A stretch of 64,000 nucleotides of DNA from Epiperipatus broadwayi (taxonomy: Eukaryota; Onychophora; Udeonychophora; Euonychophora; Peripatidae), in the NCBI GenBank assembly GCA_028023455.1, contig JAQFVV010000018.1, positions 8,476,679 to 8,540,678 of the forward strand. The letters run 5' to 3'. Of this stretch, positions 46,549 to 57,802 are shown piece after piece (the first letter of the stretch is position 1; every line of letters starts with the position of its first letter). The notes beneath the pieces were generated by a model, which saw only the letters and a list, made by a program, of their open reading frames with translations, was not told where the DNA came from and searched no databases. Made by a program: the position numbers and the translations under genes.

Positions 46549-48736
46549 GTAACGATATATAAATATGTCGTTACATAATTTAAAATAAAAACTTAAAAGT
46601 TCGCAAATAAAAATAAAAAACTAAACGCTAAAATTAAAATGTTTGTTAAACGTATATACATTCGCACAGAGGCCAAACTTTAAAAATATTTTTTTTAAAA
46701 AAACAAATAAGTATTTGAACATACTTTTTTATAAAAAAGTACAAGATTTAAAAATAAAAACAGGTATTAATTAATGTAATCTGTAAATGGAAATGATTGT
46801 TTATGAATTATCGAAAACCAAACTGGCCCTTGGGCTCTTGTATAATTAAAATGATCTGGTGAAATATAGATAAGAAAATAAAGAGAAATTAGCTTGACCA
46901 ATGGAAGCACTAAGCCTTGGCTCGGACCCTAACAAAAGTAATGGATTAGTGACGTTTTGTTGATTGAATCCATGTGGATAATATAAAAAGGGAAATACAG
47001 TTTTTTCTGACAGTTCCAACGTTTTGTGTTTGAGAGATGTGGTAGGACGCACATACCACACTCTCTATTTAAAAAAAAAATGAAAAGACTGTGATACCTT
47101 GAACCAGCTATTGCCATCTCCGGAACATTATCTTCAAATGGAGGCATCGCAGGAATTAAAAGCAGAAACCTGGACTATTCTACCATGAGCTATGAACTTT
47201 ACAAATTAACAGCAACAAAAAAAGGTAATTAAGAACTTTCGTCATTGTTTTTTTTTAAAGATTCAGCTAATTTAAATTTTAAAATGAACTCTTATTTGAT
47301 TTTCAAATTAATAATTGATTGTTTAAATTTATATAGTGTAGCGTTTTTCGTATTACTTGACCACTATATGCCCCAAATGTATATTTGAGCGTGTGTTGAT
47401 CAAGCTGTATCAAAATAATAAAAAAAGTTTTATTTTAATTTCACACACAGCTATTTTTCCTGATCAACTTCGGCCTATTGATGGTTGAGAATTATGCTAT
47501 TGATGAGATCAGCTTTTAATTTATTTGATAGGCGCCAGGTCTTTTTATTCTAAAAAGACCGCTGATATCTGTCGCCAGCATGTCTCGCAAATAAAAAAAA
47601 ATAAAATATTTTTAAAATTATTGGTCTTAGATTTTAAGAATTGGTAATTTTGCGGTAAACTAGAATTATCTTTTTTTTTAAGATTATTATTCCTGGGCTT
47701 ATTCAAACATATTGGCAAAGGTAAAGTACATTTTTAAATCTTATTAAACTACTAATAGATTTAATAATAAAAAATAATAACTATTATTAATAACGAACAA
47801 ATGAAAATTGAAGTTAGAAATATTTTTATTATTATAACAGATTAAAAATCTGTTTAAGTTAAAATGAGGATTCCTAATCAAGTAAATCAGAGAGAACACA
47901 TATTAATTCAAATATGACACAATCAATAAAATAAAATAATTAATTAAAAAGTTCTGGTATAAACAAAAGTCTCTTGTACAGAAAAAATCAAAGTCTCTAT
48001 CGGGATTATTTTAAGACTTGTTTGCAAACGCTTAATTTTGTCATAATCGGGAATAAGTAGTCTTAACTTACCGGTAAGCTTTGTGAATTCACGAAGGTTG
48101 TAGATAACTATGCATAGTTTTTCGGGGTTGAATTGAGCTCACGGCCTTTGATTATTAGTTGATCTTGGTGCTGGTTCCATAGGCTAGTCGCGTAAGCTTC
48201 TCTGTTGTCCATCAGTAATGATGTCAGCTAAAGCTCCGGTCTACTCTCGTATGAATAACTTCTTCATCGTAGAGTGGTCTGGATTCTCTAATCCAAAACC
48301 AACCAAAAGAATATCAGCTAAACCAAGACGTTCCTCCAACCGAATCCCTCCTTTTTATACTCGAGGTCCCATTGTCGGACTTCTGCGCATGCTCATATCA
48401 TGGTGTTTTGTGTTTATAATCTTATATAGTCTTTATCATTTTTCAATTACTAAGTTCTCATTTTTTTATCAAGTTTTCGGCCATGTTTAATTAGCTAAAA
48501 TATTTTTCTTTTAGCTTATCTTTTTACTTGCTTTTGGAATTCTTTTGTTCTCTCTAATTCTACTTTTATTTCCAGTTAAGTAAAAAAAAATATGAAAGAA
48601 AAATGTAACTTTCATTGTACGTTATTTTTAAAAAAATTATAGTCAATTAAAAATCTAAATCTACTTTTATTTTTTTAGCTTCTACCAAATGCCAATATAT
48701 TTGCAACGTATATAAATAAACGTTACAATAGTTAAG
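46549..48736 (-). mobile_element. Possible LTR-retroelement remnant with TGTAACG...CGTTACA ends
   Basis: The segment is bounded by TTGTAACG (46550) and CGTTACAA (48737), giving TG...CA termini in inverted relation. On the minus strand a promoter-like GTATAAAAAGGAGGG lies at about 48361-48347, a splice-donor-like ACCGGTAAGTT at about 48073-48063, and TGGCGACAGATATCAGC at about 47577-47561, which resembles a gypsy-type primer-binding site directly after an LTR. No gag or pol was recognised. Each end also contains its own short palindrome. It could equally be a non-autonomous DNA transposon. Confidence 0.35.
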
Positions 48737-48799
48737 TTTTGCTAAAATCATTTCCATTTTATTATTTTTATTTGTAATAACATTTATTGTAGAAATTAT

Positions 48800-49560
48800 T
48801 AAATGCATTACATTTAAGTTGGGTATAGACGTTGCATAGATTCGTTAGCGGTTGATTATGTTGTGGTTTTCACAGTCAATTAGAACATATAAGTCAACAA
48901 TGTCACTGTGGTGTCTTATGATGAACACCAAAGGGTCTCCTACATTCCCTCAGCAATTGACATTATCGATTGCCTTTGTATTTTGATCGGTTGTGTTTAA
49001 TTTGGAATGTTTTGACCGTGGAATCTGTGCAGCCGATCTATACTCGACATTATAAAACAAATTGTATAAAAATAATCTGTGCGAATGTATTTAAATGTTA
49101 AATTTAAGTCGGGCATGAATGGCTATATAGTTTTGTAAAGTTATATTAAGGGAGGGTAATCTTAGGTTATTCATTTCATAGTTGAATTGGTTCAATGGAT
49201 TGGATATATTTGTGTAATTGTAGATGTAGTATGAGATCCGCTATGGGCAGGATTATATATATATGCCACACACCTTCTGTTTGCCTATGGATGGGTTTGT
49301 AAGATGGCAAAGGACCACAGTCCATTCCTATGGCGTTTTATGTTTATTGTTCTACTCGCCAACAGATGTAACGTTCCTGTTGGTGGAGAGACAACATCTT
49401 CTCTAATTCTACTTACTGATCAGATGTACATTCCTGACAGTATAGTATTTTGTGTTGTTGTATTTTTCATGCTACATTGAATACATAAATGTATCAGATG
49501 GATTGGCGCCAGTTTGATTGCAAAATTTGTTGCCTAAGGTTAAAGCCAGGAAGAATATTT
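48800..49560. other. GC-richer unknown block
   Basis: The sequence is less AT-rich than the intron average and has a loose internal duplication (ACATTTAAGTTGGGTATAGACG at 48819 and AATTTAAGTCGGGCATGAATG at 49109). It contains no sustained frame and no recognisable terminal repeat. Likely an old element. Confidence 0.35.
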
Positions 49561-49754
49561 TCTTTTCAAATGCAGATCCATGTAGTCTATTCATACTTGA
49601 CTCACTAAATAAATATTAAACTCATGGCTGTAATTTACTTAAATGTAAAACTAAAGTTAATATAAAAATCTAAAATGTTAAACTTATTCCTCAAATTAGA
49701 ATGATTTTATATGTGCGTAAATAAATATTTTTATGTGTTAATTTCTGGCAGTGG

Positions 49755-50000
49755 CTTTTATTTATTTATATTTAAGATATAAATTAAGATATAGATTTTT
49801 ATCTCTGCATCTCCACTGACTTGGGCTAATGATCTGAATATTTAAATAAAGTGGAATCCTAACAGCACGTATCTGCCTACTCTATAAATTTTTCTAGGTT
49901 TAAATGCCTAGATGGCACCCTGTAGAGCAGATATCGTAGTTTGCGGTTAGATTCGATCTTCACTTTCTTTCTGATCGTTATAATATATATATATAGTATA
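49755..50000. repeat. Dispersed repeat, copy 2 (inverted relative to 25.4 kb)
   Basis: Shares TGACTTGGGCT, CTATAAATTTTTCTAGGTTT, a GATGGC...GTAGAGCAGAT block and GATCGTTATAATATA with 25410-25565 in opposite orientation. It is somewhat shorter and diverged. Confidence 0.7.
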
Positions 50001-51100
50001 AATTATAAATTGTTTGATTTGCATATGAATTATTTAAAATATTTATTTCAAAGCTTAAAATTTTTTTAGTGTTGGATTGAAAATTTAATAGCAAACAAAT
50101 GATATGTGTTTTTTCATCAAAATATATTTCCTGTTATCAATATATTTTTGGTTTAATCATTAATTAAATAATACAAACTACACAAAAAAAATGTTGGTTT
50201 TCCAAACATTGATCAAGTAAATGGTTTGTATCACATAAGTTCATACGGATCAGATGTGACAGCGTTGAATCATGAATTTTCGACTGTGGAGATTTCACTC
50301 TATCACTGAAATACACCATCAACAGCATTGACTTATTATTTTTTCCTCCTAAATTGTTTTTTCAAATTGCCTTTGTTCATATTTGACATGCATACTGCAG
50401 TATTGTTAAATTATATTTTCAAGTTTGTTTATTGGTTATATTATTTTGGTGAGATTAGTTTCATTTAATTAAATTCCATTGACAATGTTAGTTAATCAAT
50501 TTCCTTTATAATTTTTTTGATCTGTCTTTAATTAGATTAATTTTTGGGTGATTAATATAAATTATTTTTAGATTTCAATTCCCATACAGTAGTGGATAGG
50601 TCATCACTTGTCATACTCAGAGCCTAAAATTCAAGCTCACACTAAAGGATTCTTGAAAAGTTTTCAAATTACAAGTATTATTATGGTTTTTTCAGGTAGT
50701 AATTCCATGACAATCCAACTAATTATTTATACTGAGAAATAAATTAATTAGATAATAAAGATATTAAATTACTTTGGGATGATCAGACATTTATGATGTG
50801 TTGACTGTGAAAACAAACAATATCATAATATTATATATTTTGGGGTAATGATGTAAATATAGGGGATGTAAATATAGTGTCATGTTTCTATAGGAAATGA
50901 GAATATAACTAAAAATCTTGACTTCTATCTTGTCCAGTTTACTTCATTATTTTAATTTTATTCCAATGAATATTAAAGCTAACCAAAATCTCATAAAAAT
51001 AATACTGAAATTTTTAGGTAATAAAATTTTTTTATTGCTGTCTTTAAAATATGTAAATGTATGGGTGTACATGGGTATAAATATTAAAATATATTTTTTT
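50001..51100. other. AT-rich intron DNA; nothing recognised
   Basis: No coding frame with homology and no clear repeat structure was noticed. Confidence 0.4.
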
Positions 51101-51508
51101 AAACTAACTCCTTCTTTTTAAAACTTGTTTTTATATGACCATAATCATGAAAATAAATAAATAAGTAAATAAATAAACAGAAAAGAAAATAATAGGTTTT
51201 TAATTAAATGTTTTAAAGGATATATATAGATTTTTTTTTTTAAAGGAAATTGTTTCTCTTTGAGTTGTGTTTGTTGGTAATAGGAAAGGGGAGTGAGATA
51301 CGGTAAATTTTTGGTAATGAATATATTTTGTATTTATTTGTTTTTGTTTTTTGTTTTTTTATGGAATATGTGTTATTTGTTCTAAATATATTTTATTTTA
51401 TTTTAGTGTGCCTTGAAAAAGACTATATAAAATAGTCGAAACGTTGGATTTTTTTTTTCATGATTATAGTCATATAAAAAACAAGTTCTAAAAAGAAGGA
51501 GTTGGTTT
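51101..51508 (+). mobile_element. PLE-derived element with approximately 53-bp terminal inverted repeats
   Basis: AAACTAACTCCTTCTTTTTA, AAACTTGTTTTTATATGACC and ATAATCATGA at 51101-51150 are inverted at 51458-51508. The only other feature is a hammerhead-like hairpin ending CGAAACGTTGG near the right end, the signature 3' motif of many Penelope-like elements. No reverse transcriptase or nuclease is present, so it is a solo terminal structure or a non-autonomous derivative. Confidence 0.65.
51411..51447 (+). ncRNA. Hammerhead-like hairpin, degenerate
   Basis: CCTTGAAAAA stands where CTGATGA is expected. It is followed by a perfect stem GACTAT/ATAGTC with ATAAA loop, then GAAAC and GTTGG. The second half of the core is intact and the first half is mutated, so cleavage is unlikely. 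Confidence 0.5.
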
Positions 51509-51789
51509 GTTTTATTTCTATTTTGGATATTTATGAACTATTTTGAAAAAAAGAACTCTGTGCTTGATATATTAAATTATTTAAAATATATTTCTACGAA
51601 TTTATTGAAATATACTTGTTATGATATAACCGGGTAAGCAACCAATTAAAAAGTAGCATCACAAACTGAAATCATAATATATTTCTGTCTCACCTATGTC
51701 TAAACTAAAAATGGACCCACTATAAATTAGTCATAAAAACTTTATTTGTATGAAAATGGAAAAAAAATCACAACTTTCTAGACGTTTTC

Positions 51790-53714
51790 ATCATAAACAA
51801 ATTTCTCTCATTACAATTTTATATTTATATCTTTAAAATCCATAAAAGTCTGCAAATTATTATATATAACTTTTTATAGGAAAAACTTGTTTAGTTATTA
51901 AAATATCTATAAAGTTAAAATTCTTCCAGCTTTCACGCATATAAAGTATTTGTGATTGACTTAGAACACATACATAATCTAATCTTAAACAAAACCTAAG
52001 GTCATTTTTTATTTAAATATTCATGAGAAATTAATCAGTTTTTTAATTGATCTTTGCCTGATTACTTCACGGTTAAAATATATTTAGACAAACACACGGA
52101 AATTCCCTATTATCATTTTGATATTTATATCTATAATGTCTGCAAAAACCTGCGAATTATATAAATATATGCTATAATGTTATCCTCCCAAAGAAAATTG
52201 ACAATATATTGAAAAATATACACAAAATTTTATAAGTATACGGAAAATAAAAATAAAAAACACGGCTGTTGTTACTGACAGAGATACTAAAAATTTATAT
52301 AATATTAATAAATGCCTAGCACTTTCAACCTAAATACTTATCAAGGCAAAAAAAAAACTATATAAAAACTAATCGATATACATTGAGATGGCTATTATGT
52401 AGACTGGGATGAACTAATAGGAAAACTAATCAATTTAGAGTTTACCGCATAAGGAGTACTTTTGATTACATATGTTTCTTTAATTCTATGCTTTTTATCC
52501 TGTCTCATACATTAATATCTCAAAAGATTGTGGACAAAAATATGTTCAGTTTATTATAAAAGTATACAAACAATTTATGTGAATATTAGATTAAGCAAAA
52601 CAGATTATTTCTTTTGTCAAATGAATTCCTAATACAATTTTCTTTTAGAAATAATATGTGCATTAAAAAACTAATACTGATAAATTAAAAAAAATCGTTA
52701 AAATGATTGAAAAACAATTAAACATTGGTCATTGCTAGATTATTTGTAAAATAGATTTTTAAATTGTTAAAAATTAGAAATGTTTTACAATGAAAAACAA
52801 TGATTTTATAAGTGATTACAAAGTAATTAGTAATTAGAATTACTTAATGAAGACAAAAAAGATAGTTTATAATATAAATAAATAATAATTATACTAAGAA
52901 TAGACGAAATTTAATAATGCCATACTCAGGACTGCCATGTACAGATTGAACAGGGTATAAAGGAGCTTCACTACTGAACATTAGCTAATACACCAAGATA
53001 ATTAATAAAATTTATAGATAAATAAAATTGTTTACATTTTCAAATCATTTCATCGTTAGAAATATGTTCCGAGACTAAATATTTTTTTATTTAAATATAA
53101 GACAAATACTTCTTTACTTAAATTTACTTGTGATAATCACCCAGACTTCAAATTTATAGGTACAAGCTTGAAATTATTGCATATATACTCTTATTATGCA
53201 AAACCGAACAGACTAATGCCATTTTATCGTGATAATTAATAAAATTTATATATAAATGTTTAGATTTCCAAATCACTTTATTCATAGAGACACATTCTGG
53301 TTGTAAATATTTATTATTTAAACATAAGAGGAATATTTCTTTACTTAAACTTATTGTCGTTTTTCAGGCGCATGGTCTTAATATATTACTCTATGTAATG
53401 AGTATGCCTTAACAAATTTAATTATTACAATGTTATATTGTCTTAAAAGATTTCTAAGCATAAGATCTCAACCCTGACTCATTGTAAATCGAAAGATTTT
53501 GCGAATGTTAGTGTGTAATAGAAAATGTGGACTTAATCAGTATGGTATTTAATAGCCTTGCGCTCTCAAATCAAAATGCTTTAGATTCTCCTATGTAATT
53601 AAAAAAGTAAGTTTAAGATAAGATGCCACCCTTATCTTTTAAATAAATCTTGTGTTAAGATTTGTAGAGGTCCCTACTGTCGTTTTTCAGGCGCATGGTC
53701 TTAAGATCAAAGCC

Positions 53715-53757
<43 letters not shown>

Positions 53758-53920
53758 AAACTTATTGTGGAAGTTTCTCTAGCCTCGCAGTATATTTTAT
53801 ATATACTGTGTCATTGCACAAAACTGGACAGTCTAATGTCCTTTCATCACTCTAATAAATTTTTTTTTTAAATAAAAATGTTTAGATTTCCTAATCATTT
53901 TTTAAATATCCTAATTTATA
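51790..53920. repeat. Diverged tandem/dispersed repeat field
   Basis: An approximately 295-bp unit (ATTTATATCT, ATAAAAGTCTGCAAATTAT at about 51823 and ATTTATATCT, GTCTGCAAAAACCTGCGAATTAT at about 52119) is followed by another unit (TAATTAATAAAATTTATA, AAATCA(C)TTTATTC, TACTTCTTTACTTAAA) at about 52998, 53235 and, partly, 53855. GTCGTTTTTCAGGCGCATGG recurs at about 53357 and 53682. A TA microsatellite is at 53717-53750. No gene. Confidence 0.55.
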
Positions 53921-53944
53921 TAAAATGTAATAGTATTTATGTAC

Positions 53945-55345
53945 TTTGCCTACCAGAAAGCTTGTCATCTGTTTTATTTTATATTATCCATTTTCAGGGG
54001 CTGCCAACACATAAACAATATGGCTGACTCTAAATTATTGTACTCAATATTTATATTTTTCTTATTATTAAATGGTTGTAGTCAAAAACTTTTTTATTGT
54101 AAATGCAGTAAAGAAAAGAAAAATAAAACATGATTAAGTGAACTATATCAAAGATGTAGACAACCATCAGTTTTACTATCCTGTAATTTTGAAAATATTA
54201 CACTAAACATACAAAAACTTCAATGGGTTATAACTGAAAATGTTTTAATAAAGATTTATTATACCAGCTGTAAACTAATCTCAGTGCACTCACAAATGAT
54301 GTTTTGGAGCCTTCTAACCACATTCCTTTCCAAACAGATAGGTTCTTAGTACATGTTTGCACATGACACTACCATTGCATCTCCATTTGGAGGTAAAGTG
54401 AAATATCATAGTCATTATCACATACTTTTCAGCTGGGAATTATCCTACAATTTTAAAAATATTCCACTGCATCTTGTTCTGTCAATTAAAGATTCTAAAT
54501 TCTAATCATATTTCCAAAAATGATAATGTAAAAAATAAATGTTTAAAAAAATCAGCATTATGTTAACGAATGTCCACAAAAGAAACATTAATTTTAACCA
54601 GATGTTGACTGTTTTCCTCACATTAACATTTGGACATTATGTTGTGAATGGAATTTACAAAAAATATATTTGAATTTTTTAAAATTAACATTCAATTCAG
54701 AAATATTTATTAATATTTTTAAAGTTAATGAGCAATACATGTTAATTTTAAAAAATACGAATACAATTTTTAATAAATTCTATTCACAGCATAATATCCA
54801 AATGTTAACACAAAGTGAAGAGATAACATGTGGTTAAAATTAACATTATTTTTTGTTGACATTCATTAACATGTGCTGATTTTTTTTATCATTTCTTTTT
54901 TCCATTATCATATGTTAATGAAAACCCTTATGGCAGTATCATGTGCAAACATATTCTAAGTGCCTATCTGTTTGAAAATGTATATGGTTTAAAAACTCCA
55001 TGACATCATTTGTGAATGCAATGAAGTTAGTTTACAGATGGTGTAGAAATTTACATTAAAAAAATTTTTAATTACAATCCTTTGGATTTTTGTATGTTTC
55101 AGTGTAATGTTTTCAAAATTATGGGATAGTAAAAGTGTTGTCTGTCCACATCTTTGTTGTAGTTTGTTTAATCATGTTTTAGTTTTATTTTCTTTACTGC
55201 ATTTTTAATAAAAAAGTTTTTGATTACATCCTTTTGGACTTTTGTGATTATTATTTTGTTTATCATATTGTTTATACCATTTGTTGGAAGTCCCTGAAAA
55301 TGGATAATTTAAAATAAAATGGGTGGCAAGCTTTCCAACAGGCAA
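53945..55345. mobile_element. Large foldback element, approximately 1.4 kb
   Basis: The arms run inwards from GAAAGCTTG(T)C, TTATCCATTTTCAGGG (53984), AAACAATAT, AAAAACTTTTTTATTG, CATGATTAA, ACACTAAACATACAAAAA, GCACATGA and CACAAATGATG on the left to their inverted partners on the right (CCCTGAAAATGGATAA at 55292-55307; TTTTTGTATGTTTCAGTGT; TCATGTGC). They meet in an AT-rich centre near 54715. Small indels make the arms unequal. No protein frame survives. Confidence 0.75.
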
Positions 55346-55494
55346 ACTATATAAGTATCATAATATTATATTATTAATAATAATTTATTTAAAAATAAAA
55401 TATATTTTAAAAATATTGCCTCATAATTTACAATAATTCTGCATATGGGGAAATTACCTTTATCAATAATGCTTTACAAATTCTAAGTGTGTTA

Positions 55495-55580
55495 TTCACT
55501 TGAGACTACTGGTAGAGTGTCTGCCTCTGAAATGTCAGGTATTGGTTTGATGCTGCCATGTGCCAACATTTTTTAACCAT
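55495..55580 (+). repeat. tRNA-derived SINE-like sequence
   Basis: ACTACTGGTAGAGTGTCTGC (A-box) and, about 20 nt later, GTATTGGTTTGATGCTGCC (B-box) keep the order of a tRNA gene. Acceptor and anticodon stems do not fold well, so this is a SINE head rather than a working tRNA. The T-rich downstream DNA gives no clear tail. Confidence 0.5.
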
Positions 55581-56000
55581 GTTATCTTTCCTTTTTTGTT
55601 ATTACTGTCCTGTATTACCTTTTTATAAGTTTTATTAAATAGCCTTTCCTATTTTTAATAATGATATTGTCTTTTTTTAATGCAGTATTAGTTTTTTACT
55701 TGTTCTCTAGCTAAAAACTCATAATTGACCTATAATTTCTAATATGGTGCAAATCTAGGCAAAACAAAATATTTAATTCTTAACAAGTTTCATGATATAA
55801 TTTATGAATAAACAACATAAGACACAAGAAGTTTTAATGGCTTCTAACAATATAGTGAATAAACAATCTAAATAAGAAAACTTACATTTTTTCCTGACTA
55901 AATACCTAATTGTCAAACTCCATAATAAAGTGTATAATATATATATATAAAATACATATTTTGCGGGTTCATCCGTGTTAAAAACTTTTAATACCAATAC

Positions 56001-56040
56001 ACTGACGTTTCGACTTGGTCACACAAGCCATCCACAGAGT
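56001..56040 (-). ncRNA. Hammerhead-like motif, left arm of palindrome
   Basis: This is the exact inverse of the motif at 56841-56880: CTGTGGAT, stem GGCTTG/CAAGTC, GAAAC, GTCAGTG. The second core box is intact and the first is altered. Confidence 0.45.
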
Positions 56041-56131
56041 TATAAAAAGGTAGAAAGACGGTTGTAGAGGCGCTACAATCACTGGTTTGAATAAAACATT
56101 AAAAATCCCACCAATAGCAAAAATGTTAAAT

Positions 56132-56404
56132 TTAAGAATGTTTTTTAAAGAAATCTTTCCAAATAGGAGGAAGTTTGCACGTATCATCTCGCTTATTGAT
56201 ACAATCTGGCCTTTTAAGTATCTCAATGGCTTCTCTGATTTTGCATTGGTAGAGATTATCACATCTGGATATGATCCTGGTACTAGAAAAATCTATTTTA
56301 TGACCTGAATCTATAGTATGGAGTGAGAGTGCTGATGATGATGAGTGTTGTTTAACTGCATTAGCATGCTCATCTCTCCTAACACTGATGCGACGATTAC
56401 TCAT
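56132..56404 (-). pseudogene. PLE GIY-YIG nuclease fragment, left arm (mirror of 56475-56747)
   Basis: The sequence is identical to the right-arm copy but on the minus strand. The frame is open to its natural stop and is cut at its 5' side by the palindrome centre. See the right-arm entry for motifs. Confidence 0.8.
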
Positions 56405-56447
56405 ACCTATGTAAGAAGCTTTACAATTTTTACATTAAATCTCATGT

Positions 56448-56747
56448 AAAAATTGTAAAGCTTCTTACATAGGTATGAGTAATCGTCGCATCAGTGTTAG
56501 GAGAGATGAGCATGCTAATGCAGTTAAACAACACTCATCATCATCAGCACTCTCACTCCATACTATAGATTCAGGTCATAAAATAGATTTTTCTAGTACC
56601 AGGATCATATCCAGATGTGATAATCTCTACCAATGCAAAATCAGAGAAGCCATTGAGATACTTAAAAGGCCAGATTGTATCAATAAGCGAGATGATACGT
56701 GCAAACTTCCTCCTATTTGGAAAGATTTCTTTAAAAAACATTCTTAA
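56448..56747 (+). pseudogene. PLE GIY-YIG endonuclease, 5'-truncated but open to the stop
   Basis: From the palindrome centre the frame reads CKNCKASYIGMSNRR, then ISVRRDEHANAVKQH, TIDSGHKIDF, REAIEILKRPDCINKRDD and LPPIWKDFFKKHS, then stop. The C-x-x-C before Y-I-G is the zinc-binding linker that marks Penelope-type GIY-YIG domains. R-x-x-x-R-R-D-E-H carries the expected Arg, R-E-A-I-E the metal-binding Glu, and the N-K-R the late polar residue. In an intact element this domain follows the reverse transcriptase and nicks target DNA. Here the reverse transcriptase is absent. No stop or frameshift interrupts the fragment, so the insertion is young. An ATG-initiated frame begins at 56475, but the homology starts upstream of it. 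Confidence 0.85.
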
Positions 56748-56840
56748 ATTTAACATTTTTGCTATTGGTGGGATTTTTAATGTTTTATTCAAACCAGTGA
56801 TTGTAGCGCCTCTACAACCGTCTTTCTACCTTTTTATAAC

Positions 56841-56880
56841 TCTGTGGATGGCTTGTGTGACCAAGTCGAAACGTCAGTGT
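56841..56880 (+). ncRNA. Hammerhead-like motif at PLE 3' end, right arm
   Basis: CTGTGGAT, then stem II GGCTTG/CAAGTC (one G-T pair) with TGTGAC loop, then GAAAC and GTCAGTG. It is placed as in other Penelope-like elements, downstream of the nuclease stop. The first core box departs from CTGATGA, so self-cleavage is doubtful. Confidence 0.45.
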
Positions 56881-56939
56881 ATTGGTATTAAAAGTTTTTA
56901 ACATGGATGAACCCGCAAAATATGTATTTTATATATTTA

Positions 56940-57800
56940 ACCCGTGCAAATCTTCGTTTTAACATATATATATATATATAATGACTTAATTATTAATAAG
57001 TGTTAAAAAATAATATTATACAGGAGGTAAATATATTTTATTGAACAAAAATAAGTGAAATTATCTTTTTTAATAGAAAATGTAAACAAGATTTCTGTGA
57101 ATGAAAAATAGTGAAAGGGTTTTTAAAACAAAGAATCTTTTAACAAAAAGGCAAATGGGATCAAAAATAATGAAAGGATATTTAGAACAAAGTTCATTTT
57201 AACAAGAAGATATGAATGGGTTGTAAGAGTTTTATCAGTCATGTTATTTAAAATTGATCTACTTTGGATGGTACTAATAAAATATTAAAGTTATATAAAC
57301 AATAAACAATGTAAGTATAAAAATTTAAAATATTAGATTATATATGTAATAAATTATAATTATTAAAAGTGGACAACACCACATAAAAAATTAAATAATA
57401 ATGTAAATATTTTATCATTGAAGGAATATAATTTTGATAATAAAAATGTAAATAAGTTTATGCATGTGAGATTTTCAATGGATTTTTAAACAAACCGGTA
57501 TTAAGGTTAAAAGAATTACTAAGTAGCAAGAGAGCAGGATGGAGCTCAAAAGTGAAGCATTCCAAAAAATCATATTCTGGATGTATGTACCATTTGGTAA
57601 ATAACATATATTATTTAATTATTTATATAATATCAGAGTTGACCCAAGGAGGGAAGATTTGTGCAATGGAGAGGAGCAGTGCAAAATTTTCTTATTTGCA
57701 GATATTTCCTAGCTGTACTAGAATTTTTGAAGGATTGTCCAAAAAATAATATAAAAACATTTGACAAAAAAAAACAATTTCAAATTTACTAAATTAATAT
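56940..57800. other. AT-rich intron DNA; nothing recognised
   Basis: A TA run lies at 56962-56980. Scattered GAAAG...AACAAAG-like repeats (57110-57200) suggest short slippage duplications. No gene. Confidence 0.4.
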
Positions 57801-57802
57801 AT

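Larger units (their letters stand above)
55945..56935. mobile_element. Near-perfect 0.99-kb palindrome of a Penelope-like element 3' end
   Basis: Two arms of about 491 bp (55945-56435 and 56444-56935) are inverted copies with one difference noticed (CCGTG versus CCATG at about 55974/56905), separated by 8 bp. Each arm contains the same GIY-YIG nuclease fragment, then a 3' region with a hammerhead-like motif. The coding ends face outwards and the broken 5' ends meet at the centre, a head-to-head arrangement of two truncated copies. The identity implies a very recent event, gene conversion, or a foldback artefact of sequencing or assembly. Confidence 0.9.

Noticed and set aside
51775-51800. Hammerhead-like TGATGA...GAAA on the minus strand
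   Set aside because: The intervening bases do not form a stem II and the first core base is wrong.
53939-54133. 64-codon frame with apparent signal-peptide-like segment
   Set aside because: It falls in the arm of a foldback element; the mirrored arm does not keep the frame.
56087-56308. 73-codon frame antisense to the GIY-YIG fragment (and its mirror at 56571-56792), and the 94-codon frames at 55978-56262 and 56617-56901
   Set aside because: They overlap the nuclease frame in other phases and have no homology; they are duplicated only because the locus is a palindrome.
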